Assembly (NCBI GenBank): GCA_035236585.1
Contig: CP141127.1
Span: 75,311,495-75,375,494, forward strand
Length of the DNA: 64,000 nucleotides
Origin: Warburgia ugandensis
Lineage: Eukaryota; Streptophyta; Magnoliopsida; Canellales; Canellaceae
Direction: 5' to 3'
Shown here: piece after piece, positions 1 through 10,745 of the stretch
Layout of the letters: every line of letters starts with the position of its first letter
Position numbering within the stretch: the stretch's first letter is position 1
Translations under genes and position numbers: made by a program
Notes under the pieces: model-generated
Seen by the model: the letters and a program-made list of their open reading frames with translations, nothing else
Database searches by the model: none
Told to the model about the DNA's origin: nothing

Positions 1-433
1 GTTCTACCACTGCAGACAACATGACATAATCTTTACACTCATGGTACAATGTCTGATCGACTTCCTCTAATGTAGTATGAAATTCTTCAAGGTCATCTTG
101 GAAGCCATCATATGCATCTCAAAACATTGGTACAATTGTACTATTGTCTCCAATAGTGTCTTGATTATATCTTCCAGGCCTTGTCGAGGGCCTATGCAAA
201 AGTTCTTCTCCATGTCAAATCCATGGGTGATAGCTTTCATCGATTCCATTAAAGCACAAGTGTTCTCTCAACACCCCTATAGTTACTTATTTCAAGTTTT
301 CACATTTTGAGCATGGACAACGCATGCGATTATGATTAATCCCTACCCTAAGTGCGAACTCTACAAAATTTTCTATTTCCTTCTCTTATTCTTTTAATGT
401 TCTTGTCGTAGTCATCCAAGTATATTTTTCCAT
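1..433 (-). pseudogene. TNP2-type CACTA transposase, N-terminal part (transposase-associated domain)
   Basis: Reading leftwards from an ATG at 433-431, the minus strand gives MEKYTWM, then a Cys-Pro-Cys-x2-Lys-Cys cluster within RMRCPCSKC. This is followed by REHL, a GI...Y..W stretch and HGE. This is the order of the plant transposase-associated domain that precedes the TNP2 (Transposase_21) core. After a frame change it continues with LEEVDQTLYHECKDY, which corresponds to the 'PLY.GC.k.skL' segment of these proteins. In-frame stops after about residue 16 and after the Cys cluster, plus the frameshift, show that it is decayed. The catalytic core would lie left of the window. The family is clear; activity is not expected. 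Confidence 0.78.
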
Positions 434-1457
434 TATCACAAGAAATCAAAGCAAATTTGTGTGGAGACTTGTTAGACAGGAAAAGATTAGGTTAGGCATT
501 TTACCAAATAAATATTAGATATACAAGAATTAGAAGTATTTAAAATAACTATATTTCATGAAAATTTTTTTTTATTAACAATGAATACAAAGAAAAATAT
601 GACAGACACATTCACGAATGAAATTAACTTTCAAAAGAAATTTTTTTAACCCACAACCTAGTAAAAATTCTTCAAATATGCATAGTACATATGAGATAAA
701 CATAGAGATACTAACTAACACTCAAAAATCGATATTGACCCCGAATTTGTGAATGTAATTCCAATTCACAAATAGGATTTGATTCAAAGTAGGGAAACAG
801 AAATCTAATTTAGTTTTTGTACACATATAATAAACACAAAGCGAAAAGGCATGGAAAAAGTCGACAAAATAATTATTAAAACAAAAATACAATTGAAGTT
901 GTTTGCATAAAAATGTCTTTAAAAGTTTATATAAAAATAACTTTAAAAGTATGTAGTTTTAAAGTCATTTACAAAACGACTTTAATAATTTTTAAATTTT
1001 CACATTAAATATATATTTATTTACTTTTTGTCATTACAACCTTACATAAATACACAATAAAACTGATTTTACAAACACAAACATATAACACATATACATA
1101 AACAAACACAGCAACAAAGAAATCAAATTATTTTTTTATTACATCCAATGTTACATATTATTAGATCTTATTAATACAAAATCAAAGAGTGAATCTGCTC
1201 TTTTTCATCAAAATCTAGCCTAGTATTTAGGTAACACCCATTCCATGGAGAGAGAAAGAGTGTGCTTCAATTTTTTTCAGCCAAAAGTTGATGGTATAAT
1301 CACCATTCCTCATAAAACCCTAATTTTAGGTGGGAACCACAAATCATAATGTTCTCCATTTCTTTAATAGCGAGGCTTAGCGGAAGAAGTAGTTGTCATT
1401 TTTAATGAAATCATACAATTTTTGCAAAATAAGGACGATCTAACAGACTTCTGAACC
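434..1457. other. CACTA 5' leader with subterminal repeats; no gene
   Basis: AT-rich DNA between the transposase start and the solo LTR. At about 890-1000 it carries several degenerate copies of the ACTTTAAAAG / CTTTAAAGTCATTT motif on both strands, the same motif found near 3.7 kb, 34 kb and 43.2 kb. No reading frame of interest is visible. Confidence 0.55.
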
Positions 1458-3424
1458 TGTTAAGTGTCTAATTTTGGTTAAAAGACCCCTAGTTTAGCAT
1501 TCAATTAGATCATCTAACCATTCAATAGTGCAAAATTTAGCTTGATTTTAAATTTAGCTCAAATTGACCATCCAAACCTTAAAATTTTTAAAATCAATGG
1601 TCAGATGATCATTAGAGCTTATTAGATGAGTAATGTGAGGTTCAAATGATTCTAATTTAGTCTTTTATTTTGTAGATCAACTAAAGGAGGGTTGGATGGC
1701 TTAGATCTATATTCAACGGTGCATATCAAGTGAAGATCAATAAGGCAAGAGTCCTAAAAGGAAGAGGAGTACTAAAAGGAAGAAGAGTCCTAAATGGGAA
1801 GAAGAGGAGTTTCCTAATAGGAATCTACCTCTTCAAGCAAAGAGTTAAAAGAAGATTAGGAAAGGAAAAAGTGTATAAAGAGGGGAACCGTAGAGGAGTT
1901 TTGGAAGTTGTTTAGTTGTTTCTTGCTACTTTGCTCTTCTTTGTGCGTTTTGGAGTTTTCTTGGTGTCTCATCTCTCTTTCCCGTTAACAACTTTCCCAT
2001 CTCTTCATCATTTTTATTTTTACACATCAACCCCATCCTCCATCACACCCAGCCTCCACTACCTACATCACACAACCCACCTTCATGCTTTCTATTTGCT
2101 TCACCGATCACCCTACCTTTCACCGCAACTTCCCAGCTCTATTCTCCCTCTCATCCATATGTTTATTTATCGCACCTTCCCTATCATCCAACACTGCATC
2201 ATCATACCAACTCAAGTCATTGTTTGCTTCTCTGCCTAGTCGGCTCGCATCTCCCACACTCTATAGTTTTCACTGCTCCCAGCACCACTCCGGTTCTTCA
2301 TCCCAGCCAATCATTGTTCTTTCCCTAATTTCTCCCATTCCCATTGTTTTCCCAATCTGTTTCTCTGTTATTCTCCACATTCCACCACCCAGTTTCTCCA
2401 CATCTATTGCATCCAGAACTCCAGACCAAGCTTCATCCCATCACTAGCCGACCATCCTCTAGTTCCCCTTCACCGTCCAGCTCTTTACTAGAGACGTCAG
2501 ACAACTACGCGGATAGCTTAGATCTTCCCCTACTTGCACTCCACCAGCCACCCCTAGCTCTACACCATCGCACTTTTCCAATAGGCTTCCTTGCTTTTTA
2601 CTACCAAGCATCAGCTCCACTAGGCCCTCCTCCACTCAAGACAGCACCACCATCTTCTCTGGTGGATTTGGTGTTTTACAGGAGTGTTAAGGAACTTTCG
2701 GGCAAAATTCCAAAATTGCCCTTGACAAATTATTTTAAATTACATTTACTGTCCTGTACTGTTCTTATTCGTGTTTTATGTTATTTCTATTCTGGTAATC
2801 CATGTTCTATGCTATTCTGTTATTGTTTAATTCAATTAACAGTTTTGGTTTAACCACGAATAATCTTTAATTTCTTGTCTATTTTACTTCAAAAATTCAA
2901 TTAAATTTTATGGCATGTTCTTAGGATAGATTCTAGTTTGATTATTGTTCTCGATCTTCAATTTGTATTCTGAAAATAGATCTAAGCCATTAATAATTAA
3001 ACTTCTTAATTTGATTAGATCTCTAACAATTTGATGAATCTGACAAATTCATCCGTCAGATCATTAATCCAGGAAATTTTGAATATCTTGATGAAGTTTG
3101 ATAAAGGTTTTTCATGCTAGAAGTGAGGAAATTGAATAGTATTTAAGCGAGAAAATTAGATTTTTCTTAATTTCTTCTAGTTTTAGTTTTAATTAAAGTT
3201 TTATTGTTTCTTTTTCTATTCTTCCTAGAGTTAGCCTTCTGGAATTTCACTGTTAAACTAAAGATGAAGTCTGAATTTTTTTTTAATTTTTTCCAATTAA
3301 TTTGATTTTTAAATAATTAAATTTTATTAAAAACTCCAAAATTTTAAAGTGCGTCCTTGCGGGATCGACCCATATTTGCATAGCTATACTACAATAGCCC
3401 ATGCACTTGTAGAAAACATCAACA
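1458..3424 (+). mobile_element. Solo LTR of the Athila-like family, nested in the CACTA element
   Basis: Starts TGTTAAGTGTC and ends in ACATCAACA, the same termini (in reverse complement) as the LTRs of the full-length element at 18566-30217. Near its 3' end it has the family sequence GGGATCGACCC...TTTGCATAGC...CAATAGCCC. The 5-bp flanks are gaacc (1453-1457) and caacc (3425-3429), so a target duplication with one mismatch. No internal region follows on either side, so this is a solo LTR left by LTR-LTR recombination. The apparent long frames at 1916-2853 lie in CT-rich LTR sequence and are not taken as genes. Confidence 0.85.
1874..1880 (+). promoter_or_regulatory. TATA box of the solo LTR
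   Basis: TATAAAG lies about 416 bp into the LTR, just after an array of GAGTCCTAA/GGAAGAAGAG repeats and before a CT-rich stretch. The full-length element has a TATAAAA box at the matching place in both LTRs (minus strand, near 19.98 kb and 29.78 kb). This placing is typical of an LTR U3 promoter. Assignment is by position and motif only. Confidence 0.45.
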
Positions 3425-3809
3425 CAACCCCATAATATGTAGTGAGAAAATCCACATAATCTACAAAATAAAAATATAGAGAGTTAGTAACAAGAAAGAA
3501 ATTTGTGATTTAAAAGAAGTTATGGTTTACTTACATTTTTTTTTTCATGACACAAACAGTCAAAATATAAAAATGGAAAGTAAGAATGGAAAAAGAGCGA
3601 AGCATAAGGACCAAAGAAGAACCCATCATGCCACCCATGCGAAGGATGTTGACAACTTTTTATAAATGAACAAGGACTATAGAAGTCATTTAGTACTAAA
3701 CAACTTTAAAAATGATAAACTTTTGAAGTCGCTTAAAACAAAATGGCTTTAAAAGTTACACACGAATTGACTTTTAAAGTCGCTTCACATGGAAACTGTG
3801 TTTGTGGTG
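3425..3809 (-). repeat. CACTA terminal and subterminal repeat zone
   Basis: Holds at least four copies of the CTTTAAAAGT/ACTTTTAAAGTCGCTT motif between 3680 and 3790 and ends in tttgtggtg at 3809, the outer tip of the element. Repeats of this kind bind the transposase in En/Spm elements. The tip is the boundary between transposon DNA and the remaining XTH promoter. Confidence 0.65.
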
Positions 3810-4130
3810 AAAATTTAGCAAGTTCCAATCCCAATGAAAACTCCAACCTACTTCAGCCCTTCCAAGAAAGAAGGTTTCAGTATCCGGTCATTATCTACTT
3901 CCTTTATTGACCAAACTGTTTGGTTCGAGCCCGCTAGCAAACAAAGCATCACACTCAACAACTTGACGCGGAAACGACATCCAGCTCCAAAATACCAAGG
4001 CTGCCAGCTCTACATGCAACGTTTCTATTCACGGATATCTTCTTTAACTCTCTCATGAACCAATATAAATGCTTCATAGCATAACCCGTATCTGTCAAAG
4101 CATCTGAACATTTCTCTCTCTCTAAATCCC
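3810..4130 (+). promoter_or_regulatory. XTH proximal promoter and 5' UTR
   Basis: A TATA box (TATAAAT, 4064-4070) lies 61 bp before the ATG. A CT-rich leader (ctctctctct near 4112-4122) follows, so transcription probably starts near 4095. A TTGACC core (W-box type, binding site class of WRKY factors) is seen near 3908. Only about 255 bp separate the TATA box from the CACTA tip at 3809, so any upstream control must act from or across transposon DNA. The positions of the boxes are observed; their use is inferred. Confidence 0.55.
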
Positions 4131-5218
4131 ATGACAAAAATGTCCTCTTCTTCTTCTCCTAGTGCCACGATAAGCTTGCTGGCTCTGCTACTAGCAAGTT
4201 CTCTAATTGGAGCTCTTTCCAGAAATTTCCACCAAGATTTTGATATTACTTGGGGTGATGGCCGCGCTAAGATAGTAAACAATGGGCAAATTCTTACTCT
4301 GTCTCTTGACGAGGCCTCTGGTTCTGGCTTTCAATCAAAGAAAGAGTACCTTTTCGGAAAGATCGATATGCAGCTGAAACTCGTACCCGGCAACTCTGCC
4401 GGCAGTGTCACAGCATATTATGTACGGATAATATCCTAGATTTAAGTTATTTCATCTGTGCTGTCCAAATCTTGATAACTAGTACTGATTGCCAAATGCT
4501 TAATTTGCAGCTTAAATCTGAAGGAGCAACATGGGACGAGATCGACTTTGAATTCCTTGGCAACCTTAGTGGAGACCCTTACACCCTTCACACTAATGTC
4601 TTCACTCAAGGAAAGGGAAACCGGGAGCAGCAATTCAAACTTTGGTTTGATCCTACCAGAAACTTCCACACATACTCTATTCTATGGAATCCGATACATA
4701 TAGTGTGAGTCCTCAAATCTCTTAATTTCTTATTATATACACTCATTCAGATAATTTTCTAAGTGATTTTCTTTCATTTATCTTATTTCTTACTTTCTTA
4801 TGTTATGCTTCTTTTCTTCAGCTTTTCTGTAGATGGCATTCCCATCAGAGCCTTCAAGAATGCAGAGTCCATTGGAGTTCCATTCCTTAAGAATCAACCC
4901 ATGAGGATCTACTCAAGCTTGTGGAATGCAGATGATTGGGCAACTAGAGGTGGGCTTGTCAAAACCGACTGGTCGAAAGCCCCTTTCACCGCCATGTATA
5001 TGAACTTCAATGCTGATGCCTGTGTGTGGTCATCTGGCACATCTTCCTGTGCTTCAAATTCTCCTCCTTCTACAACTAGTGAATGGCAGACCCAGGAACT
5101 AGATGCTACGAGTCGACGGTGGCTAAGATGGGTGCAAAAGAACTATCTGATCTATAACTACTGCACTGATTTGAAGCGGTTTCCTCAGGGTCGCCCACTG
5201 GAATGCAGACGTGCTTAA
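4131..5218 (+). CDS. XTH: Xyloglucan endotransglucosylase/hydrolase (GH16), complete, 3 exons
   Basis: Exons 4131-4421, 4511-4704 and 4822-5218 (291+194+397 = 882 nt, 293 aa), joined across GT...AG introns of 89 and 117 bp; the second donor is GTGAGT. The protein cuts and rejoins xyloglucan chains in the cell wall. A Ser-rich start and a hydrophobic stretch (about residues 11-29) form a secretion signal. The GH16 motif DEIDFEFLG sits at residues 106-114: Glu107 is the nucleophile and Glu111 the acid/base. An N-glycosylation site NLS follows at 115. The XET C-terminal domain has its four Cys at 229, 238, 276 and 290, with NYCTD and KRFPQG motifs. Wording such as [15 protein letters not shown] is closest to the group II TCH4/XTH22-25 type. 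Residue 4 is a second possible start. No damage is seen. The CACTA tip lies 322 bp upstream. Confidence 0.95.
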
Positions 5219-5934
5219 TTTCTACGTGTTGCTGAAATCTTTGTTGTATTGTTCCATATAATTTGAGGTTCTGTATTCGTTCATGTTCTTGGTTTTCTTG
5301 CTGGTTCTATTTGGTTTCTTCTCAAGTGTACTTGCTATGTATAATAATACCACATTATTAGGATTCTTTGATATTTCACTATATTGCCATTTCTCTTTCT
5401 TAGTAAGATAATGCGTAACAGAAGAATTTAAGGAGAAAATTTTATCATATCCATCTCCTCTCTAATAATGAAATATATGCAAAATTAAGCCACAATTACA
5501 CGAAAGTCAAAGCATGATTTTCGTGAAGTTTCAAGAAATTAGGAGAAAAGAAGGCACAATTGTTACGGACAATGCTAAAAAGGTTGGAACTTGTAGACTC
5601 TTACCAACATCAGTACCAGTTAACTAATATATGTTTGACAATACTATCCGTAAACCCAGATAATTAGTTGAGCATGTGCAGTTCATGTCAGAGCTATTTG
5701 AATTATCAAGGAAGAACTGCTATTAAGTACTTGCTAACACCGACTTTGTACTGCGAATTTCCACTGGGATTCTAAAGAACTAAAAAGTTAAAAGAGAAAG
5801 CCCAGGGAGACAGCAATGTATTAACCTGTATTGGCCACTAACTGGTAGTGATTTACCGTACGTGTTTTGAACAACTGGAATCTAGGTCAGCTCACCAATT
5901 GGTAAACGCAAGCCAACTCAAGCAGCAACTTGAT

Positions 5935-5938
<4 letters not shown>

Positions 5939-5994
<56 letters not shown>
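5939..5994. repeat. (TC)28 microsatellite
   Basis: An uninterrupted TC run of 56 bp. The matching place in copy B (about 49573) has only a few TC units, so the tract expanded in A or shrank in B after the duplication. Confidence 0.95.
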
Positions 5995-5999
<5 letters not shown>

Positions 6000-6140
6000 C
6001 CACGGAGCTTTTCATGGCTTTACATTGCAAAAAATAATTTACAGGACGCACTGCGTATATCTTTTAGTGATCCAAACCAATCATTTGATTCAGGCTCTGC
6101 TAGATGTCATGCATACAAAAAATCTCATATATTGGACCAT

Positions 6141-6215
6141 GCTTCTTGGACCTCTTGACGTTGTAAAATGGACGGTCAAACCCTTCATTTTGCAACACGA
6201 AACGGTCCAAAAAGC
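6141..6215. other. Small foldback (imperfect hairpin)
   Basis: Arms 6141-6170 and 6186-6215 pair at 23 of 30 positions around a 15-nt loop, with TTGGACC against GGTCCAA near the base and TTGTAAAATG against CATTTTGCAA near the loop. Copy B at about 49676-49760 keeps the structure, and there one arm mismatch is repaired (CTTTTTGGACC). It could be a tiny foldback element or a hairpin-forming transcript; no promoter was identified. Confidence 0.5.
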
Positions 6216-8287
6216 CCGACAGAGATGTTCAATAGGAAAGCTCAAATCAGATGATCGGTTTGGATTATTGCAAAATATAAGCAGTGGGCTACCATGCATT
6301 TTTCTTCTTCTTCACGTAGCTGCAAACTAATGTTAGCATCGGTACAAAAAAATTGTTAACACATTGATCAAATGCAACAGTTCGGCTCTGTTCTTTGTAA
6401 TTCAAACCAGCCTCCTGTCGGCACCCACTTACTTAGGCCAAGTCCCACAAACATCCAACACTAGACTATCCTCACCTTAAACGGTCAAAATTTTATCGAT
6501 ACTTACAGATTCTCTAATTGTCCATTAACTTTACGCTTCATTCGTGTTGTAATCATCTAATGGCAAAAAGCTTTTGGGATATGGCTAATGGAAGATGTGG
6601 TTTCACCAGATGAATGAATATGATCACCAAACTTTAAGGCCCCACATTTATAACTTGAAGCCAAAAACGCCATTAGCATGCATAAGCCGCCACTCAACCT
6701 TTTCTATATTTTTCATTAGACTAGTACATTTTCATTAGACTGGTACAGCTAATTTTTTGTTCAACAATCAACTCAATTTGCTGGCAGATCGACACCACGG
6801 AATATATTCTGGTCCTCTAGTAGTAGGCATGATTACGTCCAGGGTAAAATGGGTCCTTGACTCTCATGGCTCTCGATACCGTATCTTCCATCTTTCTATG
6901 GAATTTCGGAGCCTACGGAAACTCAACATGATCATAAGACGTCATTCGTGATCATTGTAATTGTAATATATAATGGATTTACGTTTGAGGACCTTGGATC
7001 CGTGAAGTAGATCATTGGCGAACAGCTCATAGGAGTCATAAAAAATTATGAGTAATCATATCCGGTGTCTACCGAAAGCTTAATTCGAGGTTTCTTCCAA
7101 GGGTATTTACCGGTGCCGTAGTTTAAAAACTAGTGAGCTAACTCGAAAACTCGGTCAAGTTAGCTCGACTTGACGAGAATTTGAGTTAACTCCTTTCTTT
7201 AGAGTTCTTTTCGAGTTCTTAACTCGACTAGACAGAGTTGAGTTAGATCCACAAGTTTTGAGTCTTCTTGGTCACCTATTCTGCCCAAAATCTACTACTC
7301 CAATGAGCTTATATTCACATTTGCTTTATTTCCAAATTCTCTAATGGAATCTGCTTCATGCTCACAAAGAAATGACCATCCAATATCTCTGAAACTCTGA
7401 TTTTGTTTCTTCTCCTTACTGTTTTCCAACATCATCGTAGTCTTGCAATTTCTTATTTTAAGCCATGTTTCTCTCATAATTATCCTTTCTTCTCCACGCC
7501 AGTTACTATTCTGTAATAGAAGTTCAAACACACCCACCGTGTTGTTCTCATATTAGTGTTTACGGGCTGTATTTTGAAAGTGTAAAGAAAGAAACAGGTC
7601 GACTCTTCTGATTTCTATAAAGGCAGTCTGGTTACAACAACCTGTTATGGTGTAAACGGTATCTGCAGCCCTCTTTTCATTCTCAAGATAGACAAGTTAC
7701 ATACGAGACCAAGATTCAATTATCCAAACCATTCATCTCCAAAGCCTCATCTGAGATAGTTGATGCCCTAAAAATTCAATCATATTATGAAATGCAAACC
7801 CTTCAACGTCAATAATTTATTACAATTGTCTTGAACAATAAGCCATTCATGCGACGGCTGAAGTAGCCATAATTAGGGCCACAAGATGGAGAAGTTTCAA
7901 GCATATATACCTATCTAAGACTAGACCATAAGAGAGATGGATTGGATCACTCAACAATTGAGCCCCCATGTACTTTAAGCTAGGCTTAATTACTTGATAG
8001 AAGACAATTAAGGAAAACTAGATGTTTCAAAGGGTTTATTAGTAGTAATCTAAATTAAGGTGTTTTGGCAAAAACTCTTAGTTATCTATTTGAATTTGTC
8101 ATTGAGTTATTATATAATAGTCTCATTAAACGACCAAAGCATAATTTCTAGGATGACAATTAATCATTCAATGGTCATATATCAGATGAATGAGTCTGAT
8201 CATCCAAAGATGAGATCCTACGTGCAAAAATGAGTGACTATTCATGAAGTATTGTTGTGTCATGCTCCACTACAAGATTCAAGTCCA

Positions 8288-8411
8288 CCATTTCCAAATA
8301 GTTTCTAGTGAATCAAATCCTTTCATTTTAAGGGCAGTGAGTCAAATACAATAAAGTCCATATTTCCAAATAGTTTCTGGTGAATCAAATCCTTTCATTG
8401 TAAAGGCAATG
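8288..8411. repeat. Two-copy tandem repeat, about 66 bp
   Basis: Two successive units share TTTCCAAATAGTTTCT, then GGTGAATCAAATCC or AGTGAATCAAATCC. Both units are also present in copy B (about 51793-51915), so the repeat predates the segmental duplication. Confidence 0.75.
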
Positions 8412-8731
8412 AATCAAATTGTTAGAATTGTTAGATGAGTTTGATTCTTTTCCAGGGTTCACTCGTAGCACGATATACCATATAAATGATATACATGTTG
8501 AAAATGGGGGTTCCAATTAAAGATATCACATCCCTTGGATAGAACTTGCAATAAATTTACCTAATTGGTGATATTGTAGCAACAACATAAAGTAGTTCTA
8601 CTTTATCTAATTAGGCAAATTTACATGAATAGATAATAACATCAAATAGACTACATTAGTAGCTTTGAATATTTGATATGCAAACTAGCTTATAGCATCG
8701 AACCTTGTTCATTGAGCAGCAGTAATAACTT

Positions 8732-8761
8732 CTATTAGCTAAATTTGAATTTAGCTAATAG
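8732..8761. repeat. Perfect 14-bp inverted repeat
   Basis: CTATTAGCTAAATT (8732-8745) is followed after TG by its exact reverse complement (8748-8761). Outside it, TAATAA and TTATTA also match. The copy-B counterpart (near 52200-52230) has a damaged left arm. Confidence 0.8.
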
Positions 8762-9315
8762 CAACTTATTATGGAACAAGATTATCCAAAATGTAGAATT
8801 TTGAAACATATAAGTGGATATTTTATATTATGCTTATTCAAATTTTTATTTTTCCTTTATGTAATTAAACTTTTAAATGTTATACTAATCGAGCAATTCC
8901 TATTTATACTTGAGAATTTTTGAGTTTTTTAGTTAACTCTACCTCATCAGTTTCAAGTTGAGTCAATTTTTAGAGTTTTTAAACTATGAGTTATATTTAA
9001 GGCAAAGTGAGCTAGCTTAAGAAGAGATAAGATAGGCCAATGCTATTAGTGTACTAGTGGTGCTTGAGGAACAGTGAGATTTCTTTATATGAAATATGCA
9101 CATTGTTGTTAATGATGCTTGAGCTAGGTTGAGATGAAATAATATCTCCTCATCTAGCTATTAGTGGTGCTTGAGATGAAAATGATCTCACCTTAGCTAA
9201 CATTATTATTGGTGCTTGAGATGAGAGGAGCAATCCCAAGCTCAACCCAGCCCACTATTACTAGTTTGCATATCACTTCATCTCAAGTCATAACATGTCA
9301 AACTTCACTCTTGAA

Positions 9316-10745
9316 TGTGGGGACCATTCCTCTTACAAGATAGAAGAAGAAGAAAGAAAAGATTTCTTTCTTGGTTCCTTCTTAGTGGGAGAAGAAGAGC
9401 ACATCTCGTGGCTCTTTGTAACCTCCTTAATATAAAAGAAGAGAATATTTATCTTCAGTTGCCTCTTGTTAGAGAAGAAGAAAGAGTTGTATGTTTTGAT
9501 ATTGAAGAGGAAATATTGTTGTAATCCACTATTTCATAGGAGAGATTTTATTGGAGATCAGCCCATCATTTTTCTTTTCTTGGAGGGTTTTCCATGCAAG
9601 TGTTATGTCTCTTTTGTGGTTTGCTTGTAGGTTTTTTTGTTCTTATTAGGTGTTTGATGTTTTTCTTGCATAAGTAGAAGACACAAATTTCCCATTCATT
9701 ACCTTTTGTTCTTGTAACTTTGTAGTCACAACTACAGGTTGTATCATAGGTGTTTACTCAAAGTCCTTAGTGATTTCAAGAGAGGGAAGAGTTTCACATA
9801 TTATTCCATTATCTTCTCAACAAGTGGTATCAGAGACAGTTTGTTTTAAGATTAAGTTCATGTGCATCAAGGTGCAAATTACTACATTAGGGATGGAAAA
9901 CTTCAATGGAAGCATTTGGTTAGTATGAGAACCATGATAGAGGACCTTTTATAAAAAGGGATTGTTTACATCCATTGAAGCCAATAATGAATGAAAGAAG
10001 ATTGTATGAATTCTTAGAAAGGGGAGTTCCCTCTTTATGCATCAGAAGAGGGATATTGTTGGATGTTCCCTCTACATGAGTTGGGAAGGGGAGATTGTTG
10101 GGACATACCTCCTCATGTGGATGTGGGTCCTCTAGTGGTTGCACTACAAAGCCTATTATCTTTAATGTTAGAGGTAATGATGGTAGAGATTACAGTCCAT
10201 GTCTCTTGGTAGGACATTGTGAAAGAGGAGGAGAGTTCTATAATGAATAGATCTTGGATACTTCCTTGGTGGATTAGAAGAGATGATATCTCTTGGGTGA
10301 AGATCATTCATCTCCCAATTATCCTCTTTGATGGAGAAGAAGAGTAGATATGTTAGGTTTCCAGTTATCCTCTTATTAGAGAAGAGAACAAAGAAAATAT
10401 TTGTTTCTTGGCTCTAAGTTTTCAATTAAAGGAGAAGAAAAGAATATGTATTTTGGATTTTCTCTTGTTGGTGAAGAAAAGAGTTATCTTTCATGGTTAT
10501 CCTCTTAGTATTTAAGAAGAATATTGTAATCTATTATTATTTCGTAGTGAAGATTTGAATGGCAATGGAACCCATGGTTTTCCCCTCTATCTTGGGGAGC
10601 TTTCCACATAAATATTGTATCTCTTGTGCTTTTGCTCGTTGTCACTTATTGTGCCTATTAGGCATTTGATGTTTTGCTACACAAGTAGACTGTACAAATT
10701 TCTCATTCATTGCCTTACGATTCTTGTAACTTGGTATCATATCTA
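9316..10745 (+). mobile_element. Non-autonomous Copia-type LTR element, copy A
   Basis: Left LTR about 9316-9822 (TGTGGGGACC...TCTCAACA). It is followed after two bases by TGGTATCAGAG (9825-9835), the primer-binding site for initiator tRNA-Met. A short internal part starts like a Copia gag (ATTAGGGATGGAAAACTTCAA; 'MENFNG') but is only about 270 bp long. A purine-rich tract (10080-10095) precedes the right LTR, which starts TGTTGGGACATACC at 10096 and runs to about 10745. The two LTRs share patches such as CACAAATTTC.CATTCATT and CTTATTAGG.GTTTGATGTTTT but differ a lot, so the element is old. No protease, integrase or RT is present. The left boundary and right end are approximate. Confidence 0.7.
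9825..9836 (+). other. Primer-binding site (tRNA-iMet) of Copia element A
   Basis: TGGTATCAGAG followed by A; the usual plant Copia site has C at the last place. It sits two bases after the LTR end CAACA. The copy-B site (53275-53286, TGGTAACAGAGC) has a different single change. Confidence 0.8.

Larger units (their letters stand above)
1..3809 (-). mobile_element. CACTA (En/Spm) transposon 1, 5' part, runs off the left end
   Basis: Three signs agree. The minus strand from 433 down to 1 encodes the start of a TNP2-type transposase. Short motifs of the type ACTTTTAAAGTCGTTTA and their complements lie at about 890-1000 and 3680-3790, as expected for subterminal transposase-binding repeats. On the minus strand the element starts at 3809 with CACCACAAACACAG, one substitution away from the CACTA hallmark in its first five bases. 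A solo LTR of about 2 kb is nested inside; without it the tip-to-ATG distance is about 1.4 kb. A 3-bp target duplication cannot be checked because the other end lies outside the window. Confidence 0.75.
5219..9315. other. XTH 3' region and non-coding spacer A
   Basis: The first 150 bp after the stop are T-rich, with TATAATAATACC near 5340 as a possible poly(A)-signal zone. The rest has no gene. It holds a (TC)n microsatellite, a small foldback, inverted GTTTAAAAAC-type ends near 7.12 and 8.98 kb, a 66-bp tandem repeat and a 30-bp palindrome, all listed separately. From about 9060 to 9310 there are loose repeats of 'ggtgcttgagatga'. The same order is kept in copy B (48867-52790). Confidence 0.6.

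Noticed and set aside
67-310. Two overlapping frames on opposite strands
   Set aside because: The minus-strand text is part of the frameshifted transposase N-terminus; the plus-strand one is its shadow.
1916-2853. Three overlapping open frames of 107-169 codons
   Set aside because: They lie in CT-rich sequence of a solo LTR, are rich in Ser/Pro/Leu by composition, and are not conserved as frames in the other LTR copies.
3922-3932. GGTTCGAGCCC, like the T-arm (B box) of a tRNA gene
   Set aside because: No A-box, anticodon arm or acceptor pairing in the preceding 60 bp; it is in the XTH promoter.
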